A stretch of 64,000 nucleotides of DNA from contig JADJVB010000005.1 in NCBI GenBank assembly GCA_016710745.1, positions 496,001 to 560,000 on the forward strand, given 5' to 3'. How positions within the stretch are numbered: the first letter of the stretch is position 1; each line of letters begins with the position of its first letter. The stretch comes from Chitinophagaceae bacterium. Lineage in GTDB: Bacteria > Bacteroidota > Bacteroidia > Chitinophagales > Chitinophagaceae. Shown here in pieces: positions 42,965 through 52,371 of the stretch. The notes beneath the pieces are model-generated. The model was not told the DNA's origin and did no database searches. It was given only the letters and a program-made list of their open reading frames with translations. The translations under genes and the position numbers were made by a program.

Positions 42965-45900
42965 ATGGAACTCGACCGAAGCCCCCGTAAACAAAAGTTC
43001 AACGCAACTTTTTTACGCAGCCTGGTAACACTATCTGTAACCCTGCTTCTTTTTTCCTGCAGCAAAAAAGACAAATGGATCGAAGTAGACCCGGCTTTCA
43101 GCAAATACATCGACGCCTACACCACAGGTACCGTTTCCAAAACATCCGCCATCCGGATCAAACTGGCAGCAGATGCCAATACCACGCATGCGGTTGGCGA
43201 ACCGGTAAAAGAATCCCTCTTCAGCATCTCCCCTTCGGTAAAGGGCAAAGCTTTTTGGCTTGATGCCCAAACCATCGAATTTAAACCCGATAGCTGGCTG
43301 GAGCCCGACCAACTGTATGAGGTAAAATTCAAACTGGGTAAGGTAACCAAAACATCGGGCAAATTCTCGGAGTTCAAGTTCAATTTAAAAACGGTTAAAC
43401 CCTCATTTAAAGTTGAACAAAATGGTTTACGGGCCAATGGCGTAAAAAATAAGATGACGTTGAGCGGAGAGCTGGAAACCGCCGATATAGAGGATGGTAA
43501 AGCGGTTGAACAATTATTAACCGCTGTTTACAATGGCAAAACGCTCACGATTAACTGGCAACACAACGATGCCGGAAAATCACATCGATACAGTATTGAC
43601 AATATCGACCGGCTGAAATCGGTGAGCAATATTGAATTACGCTGGGATGGCAAGCCCATGAAGATGGACGTTGCCGGAGAAACCATCCTGGCTGTGCCTG
43701 CCCAGGGCGATTTTAAAGTACTGGATGTGGTGGCGATTAACGACGGACAGCAATATGCATCGGTACAGTTCAGCGATCTGATCGCTGTTGGCCAGGACCT
43801 CACCGGTTTGATCACGATCAGCGGGCAATCCGACATTTCGTATACCATTAACGGCAGCGAAGTAAAAGTTTTTGGCAACGGCAAACTGGATGGTAATTAC
43901 ACCGTTAATATCAACACCGGCATAAAAAATACCTGGGGAGATATTTTAGACAAGGGCTTTGCAGCTAATATCAATTTTGAAAACAGGATGCCATCTGTAA
44001 AAATTCATGGCAAAGGCAATATTTTACCCAATAGCGGCAGACTGGTACTACCTTTCGAATCCACCAATTTAAATGCCGTTGATATCAGCATTATCAAGAT
44101 CTTCGAAAACAACGTGCCCCAGTTTTTACAGGAAAACGACCTGGGCGGTAATAGCGAATTAAGGAGAGTAGCCAAACCCATCGTTCAAAAAACTTTAAGG
44201 CTTGATGACGACAAAACACTCGACCTTCATAAAAAACAACATTTCTCTTTAGACATTGATAAGTACCTGAAAACAGAGCAGGGAGCCATTTATAAGGTGA
44301 CCCTTGGTTTCCGGCCCGAATACTCTTTGTTTCTTTCATCCGATTCAACCGTCGATGCCGGCGATGACGACGAAGAAGAATATTATGACAGATATGATGA
44401 CTACGGAAACAGCACCAACGGCGTAGATGAAGATGATGCTTTTTGGGACCGGTACGACACCTATTATCCTTTTGGTTACAGTTGGAACAGGCGTGATGAT
44501 CCAAACAGCAAATCCTACTACAACAAAGACCGCTGGGCCACCCGCAACATCCTCGCCAGCAATATCGGGCTCAGTGCCAAACGCGGTAACGACAATAGTT
44601 TACTGGTTGCCGTTAGCAGCATACTTACCACCGAGCCTATGGATGGCGTGGAACTGGAAGTGATGGATTATCAGCGCACCATCATCAGCCAGTCAAAAAG
44701 CAACGGTGATGGATTTGCAACCATTGATCTGAAAAGAAAACCTTTTTTGCTCATAGCCAAAAAAGGTGCAGAAAGGGGTTATTTAAAATTAGATGATGGA
44801 AGTTCGCTGGCGCTTAGCCGCTTTGATGTAAGTGGCGAAGAAGTGAAGAACGGTATTAAAGGATTTATTTTTGGCGAACGCGGTGTTTGGCGCCCGGGCG
44901 ATACCATGTACCTGAATTTTATTGTGGAAGACAAACAGGGTAAACTGCCAAAAGATCACCCGGTTGAATTCAATTTATATACACCACAGGGGCAATTGTA
45001 CAAACATTCGGTACAAACCAGTGCGGAGGACGGTTTCTACCTGTTTGCCACCAATACCGAGGCGGCTTCACCCACCGGTAACTGGCTCGCCAAAATAAAA
45101 GTAGGTGGCGCCGTTTTTGAAAAAAGGATCAAAGTAGAAACGATCATGCCCAACCGCTTAAAGATCGATCTGAACTTCGGGAAGGATCCCGTGCTGGGTA
45201 AAGGAAATACCGAAGCCGGTAATATTAATGCAAAATGGTTATTTGGTGCCGTAGGTAAAAATTTAAAAGCAAAGATCGATGCTACCCTTTCATCCAAAGG
45301 CACATCGTTTCCAAAATTTGCAGGTTATGAGTTTGATAACCCAACAACCGACTACTCCACACAGAGCAAAACCATTTACGAAGGCACTTTGGATGACCAG
45401 GGTAATGCCGCTTTAAAAACCAATTTCGAAATTGACGAAACAGCGCCGGGTATGTTAAGCGCCAATATGCTGGTGAAGGTTTTTGAACCGGGCGGAAGTT
45501 TTAGTGTAGATAATGTATCGATGCCCTACAGCCCCTATGAAAGTTATGCCGGTATAAAATTACCTGATGGCGAAAAACCGTTTGATTATCTGCTCGCCGG
45601 CAAAAACCATACGGCACAGATCGTTAATGTGAACAGTAAAGGGGCATTGATCAGTGGCAGCAATGAGGTAGAAGTACAGTTTTACCGCATTCAATGGCGC
45701 TGGTGGTGGGATAATTACAACGGCAACCTGAGCAATTTTACGCAGGACAGTTATAATAAATTGCTGAAGAAAGAAACGGTGAAACTAACCAATGGCCGCG
45801 GCAACTGGACCTTTGGCACATCCGAAAACGAATGGGGCCGTTATTTGATTTTGGTTAAAGATCTAAAAAGCGGTCATACAACCGGTTCGGTATTTTATAT

Positions 45901-48574
45901 AGAAGATGCGTATTGGCAAACCCGGGCCGGCGATGAAGACCAAACCGCCGCTTCCATGTTATCGTTCACTTCAAACAAAGAAAAATACAATGTAGGTGAT
46001 GAGGTGGTGTTGCCCATTCCAACCAGTAAAGGTGGCCGGGTATTGGTGAGTATCGAAAATGGATCAAGGGTTTTAAAATCCTTCTGGAAAGAAACCCAAC
46101 AGGGACAAACCGAAGTGAAGTTTAAAGCAGAAGCCGGCATGGCTCCAAACGTGTACGCAACCGTTAGTTTGTTGCAGCCTCATTCCCAAACGCTCAACGA
46201 CCTGCCGATACGCATGTACGGCTCCATCCCCATTTTTGTGGAGGATAAAAATACAGTGCTCAAACCGGTACTCAACATAGCCGCCAGCATCCGGCCCGAG
46301 CAAAACGTATCCTTCAGCGTTAGCGAACAAAACGGAAAAGAAATGACCTACTGCGTAGCCATTGTTGACGAGGGATTACTGGATCTAACGAGGTTTAAAA
46401 CACCCGATCCCCACGACGCTTTTTATGCCCGGGAAGCATTGGGCGTAAAAAGTTTCGACCTCTTTGATTATGTAATAGGCGCCTGGGGTGGCGACCTGGA
46501 AAGGATCTTAACCATCGGCGGTGATAACGAAGCGGGGCCGGGCAAACAAAAAACAGCCAACCGGTTTAAACCTGTTGTAAAATACCTGGGGCCATTTAAA
46601 CTGAAAAGAGGTCAAACCCAAAAACAATCATTCACGTTACCCTCCTATATCGGCTCGGTAAGGGCCATGGTGATTGCGGCTCATGATGGCAGTTATGGTG
46701 CAACGGAAAAAACAGTAGCCGTTAAAAAGCCATTGATGTTACTGGCTACCATGCCCCGTGTGCTGGGTCCAGGCGAAACCATCAAACTGCCGGTGACGGT
46801 TTTTGCCATGGAGAGCAATATCCGAAAAGTTAATATTTCGCTGCAATCAAACCCATATCTGGAAGTGGTTGGTGGAAATGCACAATCAGTGAGCTTTACT
46901 GAAAACGGCGAACAAATGGTTTATTTTGATGTTCGGGTTAAGCCGAATGTAGGTATCGGAAAAGTAAAACTCGTTGCCAGTTCGGGTAAAGAAAAAGCAG
47001 ATTATGAAGTGGAGCTGGACATAAGGAATCCAAATCCGCCTGTAACGCAGGTAACGGAAATGACCTTATCTGCCGGTCAGCAATGGAATACCACTGCCTC
47101 GCCGATTGGTGTGCCGTCAACCAGTACCGCGGTGTTGGAAATTTCCAGTGTACCCTCGATGAACCTGCAAAAGCGACTGAATTATTTAATTGAATATCCA
47201 CATGGCTGTGTTGAACAAACCACCTCAGCGGTTTTTCCGCAACTGGTGCTGAATCAATTGACCGATCTGGACGAATTAAAGAAAGCACAGGTTGATCGAA
47301 ATATAAAAGCCGGCATTTCCCGGCTATCGAATTTTCAACGGCCAGAGGGTGGTTTTGGCTATTGGCCGGGTGCATCCGAAAGCGATGAATGGGGTACCAA
47401 TTATGCCGGTCATTTTTTAGTTGAAGCTCAAAACAATGGCTATTTGGTGAGCGATTATATGTTGCAGCAATGGAAAAATTATCAACGCGGGAAAGCAAAC
47501 AGCTGGGCACCGTCCACCACCAATTTTTATGGCGGCGACCTTACACAGGCCTATCGCCTGTATACACTTGCGCTGGCCAAAGCGCCCGAGCTCGGTGCGA
47601 TGAACCGGTTAAAGGAATTCAAATATTTGTCACCCGAAGCCAAATGGCGATTGGCAGCCGCCTATAAACTTACCGGGCAGGATAACACCGCGTTGGATCT
47701 GATCGGCGGCCTGTTAACCAGCTTTGAAGAAAGAACTTCACCAGGTTATACATTTGGTTCTGCATTACGCGATCAGGCTATGGTTTTGGAAACATTAACT
47801 TTAATGGGAAAAACAAAAGCAGCAAAAGCCAGGGAGTTGTTACCCACCATTGCTGCCCAATTATCGCAGGATCGTTGGTATAGTACACAAACTACGGCTT
47901 ATGCCTTACTGGCAATCGCCAAATACTGCGGCAAAAATCCATCCGGTGCAAAAATAATCGCTACCGGTATCGTTGACGGAAAAAATATCGATATCAACGC
48001 TGCGTCCTATATCCGGCAGATACCCATTCTGTTTCCCAATGGAGCCAGCAACGTGGTGATCACCAACAAGGGCAGCAATAATTTATACGTACGGTTGGTT
48101 ATACAAGGGCAACCTTTGTCGGGCGACAGCATCAAAATAAATAACAACCCGGCTGTTTTGAGTATGAATGTGAGTTATATCAATCAAAATGGAACAGCGA
48201 TCGATATTAGCCAACTGGCCCAGGGCACCGATTTTGTGGCCAAAGTGGTAATTACCAATCCCGGAAAACGCGGATATTATTCGCATATGGCCTTGTCTCA
48301 GATTTTCCCCAGTGGCTGGGAAATATTAAACGCCCGGATGTTGGGTGGTGAGGGTGCATTCAAATCTTCTGCATCTACCTACCAGGATATTCGCGACGAC
48401 AGGGTGTACACGTATTTCAATATCGGAAATGGACAAACGTATACGTACTATATTCAATTGAATGCCTCGTACCTGGGCCGGTTCTTTTTACCGGGCACTT
48501 ATTGCGAAGCGATGTACGATAACAGCATCACCGCCGGTGTTAATGGGAAATGGGTAGAAGTGGTGAAACAATAA
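42965..48574 (+). CDS. alpha-2-macroglobulin-like lipoprotein with thioester motif
   Basis: 1869 residues, bacterial A2M family, thought to trap proteases in the periplasm beside PBP1C. The N-terminus has a lipobox (LLLFSCSKKD, Cys near 31), then MG-type beta domains, with GERGVWRPGDTMYLNF near residue 640. The thioester motif PHGCVEQTTS has its Cys at residue 1415, and the alpha-helical toroid (FGYWPGASESDEWGTNYAGHFL) follows. CVEQ replaces the common CxEQ form but keeps Cys and Gln. A very acidic, Tyr-rich insert lies at about 463-500 (DAGDDDEEEYYDRYDDYG). The pbpC gene lies 1.3 kb downstream, separated by an IS200-like gene and repeats. Confidence 0.92.
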   Translation: MELDRSPRKQKFNATFLRSLVTLSVTLLLFSCSKKDKWIEVDPAFSKYIDAYTTGTVSKTSAIRIKLAADANTTHAVGEPVKESLFSISPSVKGKAFWLDAQTIEFKPDSWLEPDQLYEVKFKLGKVTKTSGKFSEFKFNLKTVKPSFKVEQNGLRANGVKNKMTLSGELETADIEDGKAVEQLLTAVYNGKTLTINWQHNDAGKSHRYSIDNIDRLKSVSNIELRWDGKPMKMDVAGETILAVPAQGDFKVLDVVAINDGQQYASVQFSDLIAVGQDLTGLITISGQSDISYTINGSEVKVFGNGKLDGNYTVNINTGIKNTWGDILDKGFAANINFENRMPSVKIHGKGNILPNSGRLVLPFESTNLNAVDISIIKIFENNVPQFLQENDLGGNSELRRVAKPIVQKTLRLDDDKTLDLHKKQHFSLDIDKYLKTEQGAIYKVTLGFRPEYSLFLSSDSTVDAGDDDEEEYYDRYDDYGNSTNGVDEDDAFWDRYDTYYPFGYSWNRRDDPNSKSYYNKDRWATRNILASNIGLSAKRGNDNSLLVAVSSILTTEPMDGVELEVMDYQRTIISQSKSNGDGFATIDLKRKPFLLIAKKGAERGYLKLDDGSSLALSRFDVSGEEVKNGIKGFIFGERGVWRPGDTMYLNFIVEDKQGKLPKDHPVEFNLYTPQGQLYKHSVQTSAEDGFYLFATNTEAASPTGNWLAKIKVGGAVFEKRIKVETIMPNRLKIDLNFGKDPVLGKGNTEAGNINAKWLFGAVGKNLKAKIDATLSSKGTSFPKFAGYEFDNPTTDYSTQSKTIYEGTLDDQGNAALKTNFEIDETAPGMLSANMLVKVFEPGGSFSVDNVSMPYSPYESYAGIKLPDGEKPFDYLLAGKNHTAQIVNVNSKGALISGSNEVEVQFYRIQWRWWWDNYNGNLSNFTQDSYNKLLKKETVKLTNGRGNWTFGTSENEWGRYLILVKDLKSGHTTGSVFYIEDAYWQTRAGDEDQTAASMLSFTSNKEKYNVGDEVVLPIPTSKGGRVLVSIENGSRVLKSFWKETQQGQTEVKFKAEAGMAPNVYATVSLLQPHSQTLNDLPIRMYGSIPIFVEDKNTVLKPVLNIAASIRPEQNVSFSVSEQNGKEMTYCVAIVDEGLLDLTRFKTPDPHDAFYAREALGVKSFDLFDYVIGAWGGDLERILTIGGDNEAGPGKQKTANRFKPVVKYLGPFKLKRGQTQKQSFTLPSYIGSVRAMVIAAHDGSYGATEKTVAVKKPLMLLATMPRVLGPGETIKLPVTVFAMESNIRKVNISLQSNPYLEVVGGNAQSVSFTENGEQMVYFDVRVKPNVGIGKVKLVASSGKEKADYEVELDIRNPNPPVTQVTEMTLSAGQQWNTTASPIGVPSTSTAVLEISSVPSMNLQKRLNYLIEYPHGCVEQTTSAVFPQLVLNQLTDLDELKKAQVDRNIKAGISRLSNFQRPEGGFGYWPGASESDEWGTNYAGHFLVEAQNNGYLVSDYMLQQWKNYQRGKANSWAPSTTNFYGGDLTQAYRLYTLALAKAPELGAMNRLKEFKYLSPEAKWRLAAAYKLTGQDNTALDLIGGLLTSFEERTSPGYTFGSALRDQAMVLETLTLMGKTKAAKARELLPTIAAQLSQDRWYSTQTTAYALLAIAKYCGKNPSGAKIIATGIVDGKNIDINAASYIRQIPILFPNGASNVVITNKGSNNLYVRLVIQGQPLSGDSIKINNNPAVLSMNVSYINQNGTAIDISQLAQGTDFVAKVVITNPGKRGYYSHMALSQIFPSGWEILNARMLGGEGAFKSSASTYQDIRDDRVYTYFNIGNGQTYTYYIQLNASYLGRFFLPGTYCEAMYDNSITAGVNGKWVEVVKQ

Positions 48575-48583
48575 AGCATTTCA

Positions 48584-48620
48584 GCATTGTCGGCGTTGTA
48601 AGCGCCGGCAATGTTTTTTT
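48584..48620 (+). terminator. intrinsic terminator after A2M gene
   Basis: CATTGTCGGCG, loop TTGTAAG, CGCCGGCAATG, then eight T. Confidence 0.88.
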
Positions 48621-48730
48621 TATAACGAACTTCAGTAAATCCCCTGATCACGTTGTTGCGATAGCTATCAGGACTCACCTGTACCACATATCATTGATCA
48701 GCTTTACTTGAGCAAATTTGACACTGTTTC

Positions 48731-49195
48731 ATGGCAAATACGTACACACAAATTCATTTGCATTTAATTTTTGCAGTGCAACATCGCAGGTCGCTAATAC
48801 AGCAAACCTGGAAAGACAGGTTGTATGAATATGTTACCGGGATCGTACAACAAAATAAACACAAAATGATAATTATAAATGGAATGCCCGATCATTTGCA
48901 TATCGCGATCGGTATGAGACCAACCCAATCTTTGTCTGATCTGATGCAGGATATAAAAGGTAGTTCTTCTAAATGGATTAATGACAACAACCTGGCCAAG
49001 GAAAAATTCACCTGGCAAGAGGGTTATGGCGCTTTTTCTTATAATAAATCTCAATTGCCTAATTTGATAGCCTATATAAAAAATCAGGAGGAACATCATA
49101 AAAAACAATCATTCATTAACGAATACAAAGAATTTTTAAATGCGTTTGAGGTTGAATTTGATGAAAAATATATTTTTAAAGAATTGGAAGATTGA
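48731..49195 (+). CDS. IS200/IS605-like Y1 transposase, REP-associated type
   Basis: HUH single-strand transposase of 154 residues. The HUH motif is MPDHLHIAIG (about 57-66) and the catalytic Tyr is in GYGAFSYNKSQ (about 104). QEEHHKKQSF and FEVEFDEKYIF at the end are typical of the Bacteroidota single-copy, REP-associated relatives of IS200. No second gene (TnpB) is present. Hairpin repeats of one family start immediately after its stop and recur in an array downstream, as expected for REP-associated transposases (RAYTs). Confidence 0.88.
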   Translation: MANTYTQIHLHLIFAVQHRRSLIQQTWKDRLYEYVTGIVQQNKHKMIIINGMPDHLHIAIGMRPTQSLSDLMQDIKGSSSKWINDNNLAKEKFTWQEGYGAFSYNKSQLPNLIAYIKNQEEHHKKQSFINEYKEFLNAFEVEFDEKYIFKELED

Positions 49196-49270
49196 ATGTC
49201 TGTCATCCCTACGGGACTTAGATAGCTCCAGATTTCTTCTTGTACCGATCTCAAATGCCTACGGCATAAT
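49196..49270. repeat. two inverted REP-like hairpins after the transposase gene
   Basis: On the minus strand AAGTCCCGTAGGGAT (49206 region) and ATGCCGTAGGCAT followed by TTGAGATCGGTA (about 49240-49262). They share the stem-GTA-stem plus AGATCGGTA architecture of the array at 49541 but in the opposite orientation. The second has a different but still paired stem. Confidence 0.7.
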
Positions 49271-49465
49271 TAAAAACAGGCTTTTCTATATCAGCATTCC
49301 ATTACTTAAAGTGAATTCAAATCAGCGTAACCGATAACAATAACATAAGAAGTAAAAAGGTTTAATTTAAAAACAGGCATTTTCTATATCATCATTCCAT
49401 TACTTAAAGTGAATTCAAATCAGGGTAAACGATAACAATAACATGAGAAATAAAAAGGTTTAATT
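49271..49465 (+). repeat. 97-bp tandem duplication
   Basis: Two consecutive copies (49271-49367 and 49368-49465) that start AAAAACAGGC and end AAGGTTTAATTT, differing at about eight positions. No coding capacity is apparent. A third hairpin variant (GCCCC-CAA-GGGGC, then ATCGG) follows at about 49488. Confidence 0.8.
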
Positions 49466-49537
49466 TGCTGCTTTTGGGAATTTTATAGCCCCCAAGGGGC
49501 GATTTATCGGGAGAAAAAATAAACAATTGAACAGCTT

Positions 49538-49837
49538 CCAAGTCCCGTAGGGACGCCAGATTGGTAGAGAAATATTCAATAAAACAGGTCCCAAGTCCCG
49601 TAGGGACGCCAGATCGGTAGAGAAAATTTATATTTAATTGGGTTCCAAGTCCCGTAGGGACGCCAGATCGGTAGAGAAATAATCAATAAAGCAGATCCCA
49701 AGTCCCGTAGGGACGCCAGATCGGTAGAGAAATATTCAATAAAACAGATCCCAAGTCCCGTAGGGACGCCAGATCGGTAGAGAAATAATCAATAAAGCAG
49801 ATCCCAAGTCCCGTAGGGACGATAGATCGGTAGACGA
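49538..49837 (+). repeat. six-unit tandem array of REP hairpins (~53-bp period)
   Basis: Each unit contains CCAAGTCCCGTAGGGACG, then CCAGATCGGTAGAGAAAT and a short AT-rich spacer. The stem is GTCCC/GGGAC with loop GTA. Six units run to 18 bp before the pbpC start; the last is modified (GATAGATCGG). A non-CRISPR array: spacers are near-identical. Confidence 0.9.
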
Positions 49838-49854
49838 CAGATATAAAAACGACA

Positions 49855-52284
49855 ATGAATTATATGCTCTCAAACGCGGCATCCAACATATCAACCCTCC
49901 GTAAATCCACCATGTTCAAATTATTGTTGTTATCCGGTTTATTAATCTGGTTCTGGCTTTCCCTCCCGTCAAAATTATTTAAAGCACCCACCAGCTATGT
50001 GATCGAAGACAATAACGGAAACCTTTTAAACGCAACCATCGCGGCAGATGGCCAATGGCGTTTCCCATACAATAAAAATATTCCTCAAAAATTTATCGAT
50101 TGCATTACCAGCTTCGAAGACCGGCGTTTTTTTAAACACCCCGGTGTTGACCCGGTAGCCATCGGCCGGGCCATCATAAAAAACATAAAAAACAAAGGCG
50201 TGGTTCAGGGAGGCAGCACGCTCACCATGCAGGTGATCCGGCTTTCAAAAAAAAATGACACCAGAAGCATCTGGAATAAAATTAAAGAAAGCATCCTGGC
50301 CGTGCGGCTGGAATTATCTTATTCAAAAAAAAATATCCTTGCATTATATGCCAGCAATGCACCGTTTGGCAGCAATATTGTTGGATTAGACGCAGCTTCC
50401 TGGCGATACTATGGCCGCAGCCCCGATAAACTGAGCTGGGGCGAAATGGCCGCCCTGGCCGTTTTGCCCAATGCACCCGCACTGGTTCACCCGGGCCGAA
50501 ACAGAAATGTGTTGCTCAAAAAAAGAAATACACTGTTAACCAATTTGCTCGAAACCGGCAAGATCGATAGATCAACAGCCGAACTGGCCATGCTGGAACC
50601 CCTGCCCGATGAACCTTTACGGTTACCTCAAAACGCCTCGCATTTATTGCAACGTTTTATCAAAGACAATAAAATCTGGAAACAGGAAACAAAGATCAAA
50701 ACAACGATTGATGGTGAACTGCAAAAAAATATCACCCGCATCGTACAACAACATCACGCTGTTTTAAAAGGGAATGGCATAAACAATGTTTGCGCTCTGG
50801 TGTTGGATGTTGAAACCGGAAATACCCTGGCTTATATCGGGAACATCAAGGATGCCAATAATAAGGAAATGGAAGCCGATGTGGATGTCATTGGAGCGCA
50901 ACGAAGTCCGGGCAGTGCATTAAAACCCATATTATACGCCGCCATGTTGAGCGATGGTTTGATATTACCCAATTCGATACTGCCCGATATTCCAACACAG
51001 ATCGGCAGTTACTCACCAAAAAATTTCGATTTGAATTATGACGGTGCCGTACCGGCCAATAATGCGCTTTCGCGAAGTTTGAATGTTCCGGCGGTTAAAA
51101 TGCTGCAGCAATATAAATACCCCCGTTTTTATGAAACATTGCGTCAAACAGGCATTACCACGTTAAACAATGGTGCCGATTTTTATGGATTGAGTTTGAT
51201 CTTGGGTGGCTGCGAGGTAACGCCCTGGGATCTGGCGGGGGTATATGCTTCCATGGCCAGGGTATTAAATCACCAAACAAAAAATCATGGCAAACCTGAT
51301 CCCGATGATTTTCATCCACCCAACTATACATCGGGTAATACTAAAAAGGCTGGTCCACAGAGCCCTGCGGGCGAAAAACCAATCACGGGCAACATTCCAT
51401 TAGATGCGACCTCCATCTGGTTTGCCTTTCAATCTATGCAGGATGTGATGCGGCCAGGTGAAGAAGGACTTTGGCAACAGTTCACTTCATCACAAAAAAT
51501 AGCCTGGAAAACCGGCACCAGTTTTGGTTTCCGGGATGGCTGGGCTGTTGGACTTACACCAAAAAATGTGGTAGCGGTTTGGGTGGGCAATACCGACGGT
51601 GAGGGCAGGCCGGGCTTGATTGGGGTGCATACGGCGGCGCCGATCTTGTTCGATATATTCAGGTTATTACCAAACAATACCTGGTTCGAAAAACCGAAAT
51701 ACAATTTTTCATTTGTTCCGGTATGCAGGCAAAGTGGCTACCGGGCCAATATTGATTGCCCCGATGTAGACACTGTTTTTTCGCCACCAAATGCCGGTAA
51801 AGCGCCGCTTTGCAGCTACCATAAATTAATTCACCTGAACATAACCGGAACCTACCAGGTAACCGAAGATTGTGAAACACCTTCGAACATGTTGCACAAA
51901 AGCTGGTTTGTTTTGTCGCCGGCGATGGAATATTATTACAAACAACGCCATATTGATTATAAAACCCTGCCGGCTTTTAAACCCGGTTGTTTAAATACCG
52001 AACCCGGTAAATTGATCGAGATCATTTATCCACAACCAGATGCAAAAATTTATGTACCGCTGGAGATCAATGGACAAAGAGGCAGCACCGTTTTTACTGC
52101 CGCTCACCGCAGGCCTGGCGCTAAAATCTTCTGGAGCCTGGATGACGAATTTATTGGCACCACTCAAAATTTTCACCAGATCGGGTTAAACCCTGCGCCC
52201 GGAAAGCATATCATCACCCTGGTAGATGAAAACGGGATCAGTGTTTCCAGACAATTTGAGATCCTGGAAAAAGAAACCCGCTGA
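49855..52284 (+). CDS. pbpC: penicillin-binding protein 1C
   Basis: Bifunctional murein synthase of 809 residues, anchored by an N-terminal membrane segment (about 22-38). The glycosyltransferase domain has SFEDRRFFKHPGVDP with the catalytic Glu and GGSTLTMQVIRL. The transpeptidase has SPGSALKP (SxxK), SRSLNVPA (SxN) and WKTGTS (KTG). The C-terminal PBP1C domain is present (KIFWSLDDEFIGTTQNF). Order and length fit PbpC. The A2M gene upstream is its usual partner. The REP array lies immediately before the start, so its promoter must overlap repeat DNA or lie upstream. Confidence 0.94.
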   Translation: MNYMLSNAASNISTLRKSTMFKLLLLSGLLIWFWLSLPSKLFKAPTSYVIEDNNGNLLNATIAADGQWRFPYNKNIPQKFIDCITSFEDRRFFKHPGVDPVAIGRAIIKNIKNKGVVQGGSTLTMQVIRLSKKNDTRSIWNKIKESILAVRLELSYSKKNILALYASNAPFGSNIVGLDAASWRYYGRSPDKLSWGEMAALAVLPNAPALVHPGRNRNVLLKKRNTLLTNLLETGKIDRSTAELAMLEPLPDEPLRLPQNASHLLQRFIKDNKIWKQETKIKTTIDGELQKNITRIVQQHHAVLKGNGINNVCALVLDVETGNTLAYIGNIKDANNKEMEADVDVIGAQRSPGSALKPILYAAMLSDGLILPNSILPDIPTQIGSYSPKNFDLNYDGAVPANNALSRSLNVPAVKMLQQYKYPRFYETLRQTGITTLNNGADFYGLSLILGGCEVTPWDLAGVYASMARVLNHQTKNHGKPDPDDFHPPNYTSGNTKKAGPQSPAGEKPITGNIPLDATSIWFAFQSMQDVMRPGEEGLWQQFTSSQKIAWKTGTSFGFRDGWAVGLTPKNVVAVWVGNTDGEGRPGLIGVHTAAPILFDIFRLLPNNTWFEKPKYNFSFVPVCRQSGYRANIDCPDVDTVFSPPNAGKAPLCSYHKLIHLNITGTYQVTEDCETPSNMLHKSWFVLSPAMEYYYKQRHIDYKTLPAFKPGCLNTEPGKLIEIIYPQPDAKIYVPLEINGQRGSTVFTAAHRRPGAKIFWSLDDEFIGTTQNFHQIGLNPAPGKHIITLVDENGISVSRQFEILEKETR

Positions 52285-52371
52285 CAACAAAAGTGCTTGC
52301 CCCATACAACCATCCGTTATAAAATTTCTTCTTACATTTAAGTATATTATTCAACATAAAATTATCTGATT

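Noticed and set aside
43031..48286. Many 60-190 codon minus-strand frames inside the A2M gene
   Set aside because: Shadows of a single uninterrupted 1869-codon gene with clear domains.
49538..49837. CRISPR array
   Set aside because: Period about 53 bp, but the spacers are near-identical and AT-rich, the repeat is a REP-type hairpin, and no cas genes are present.
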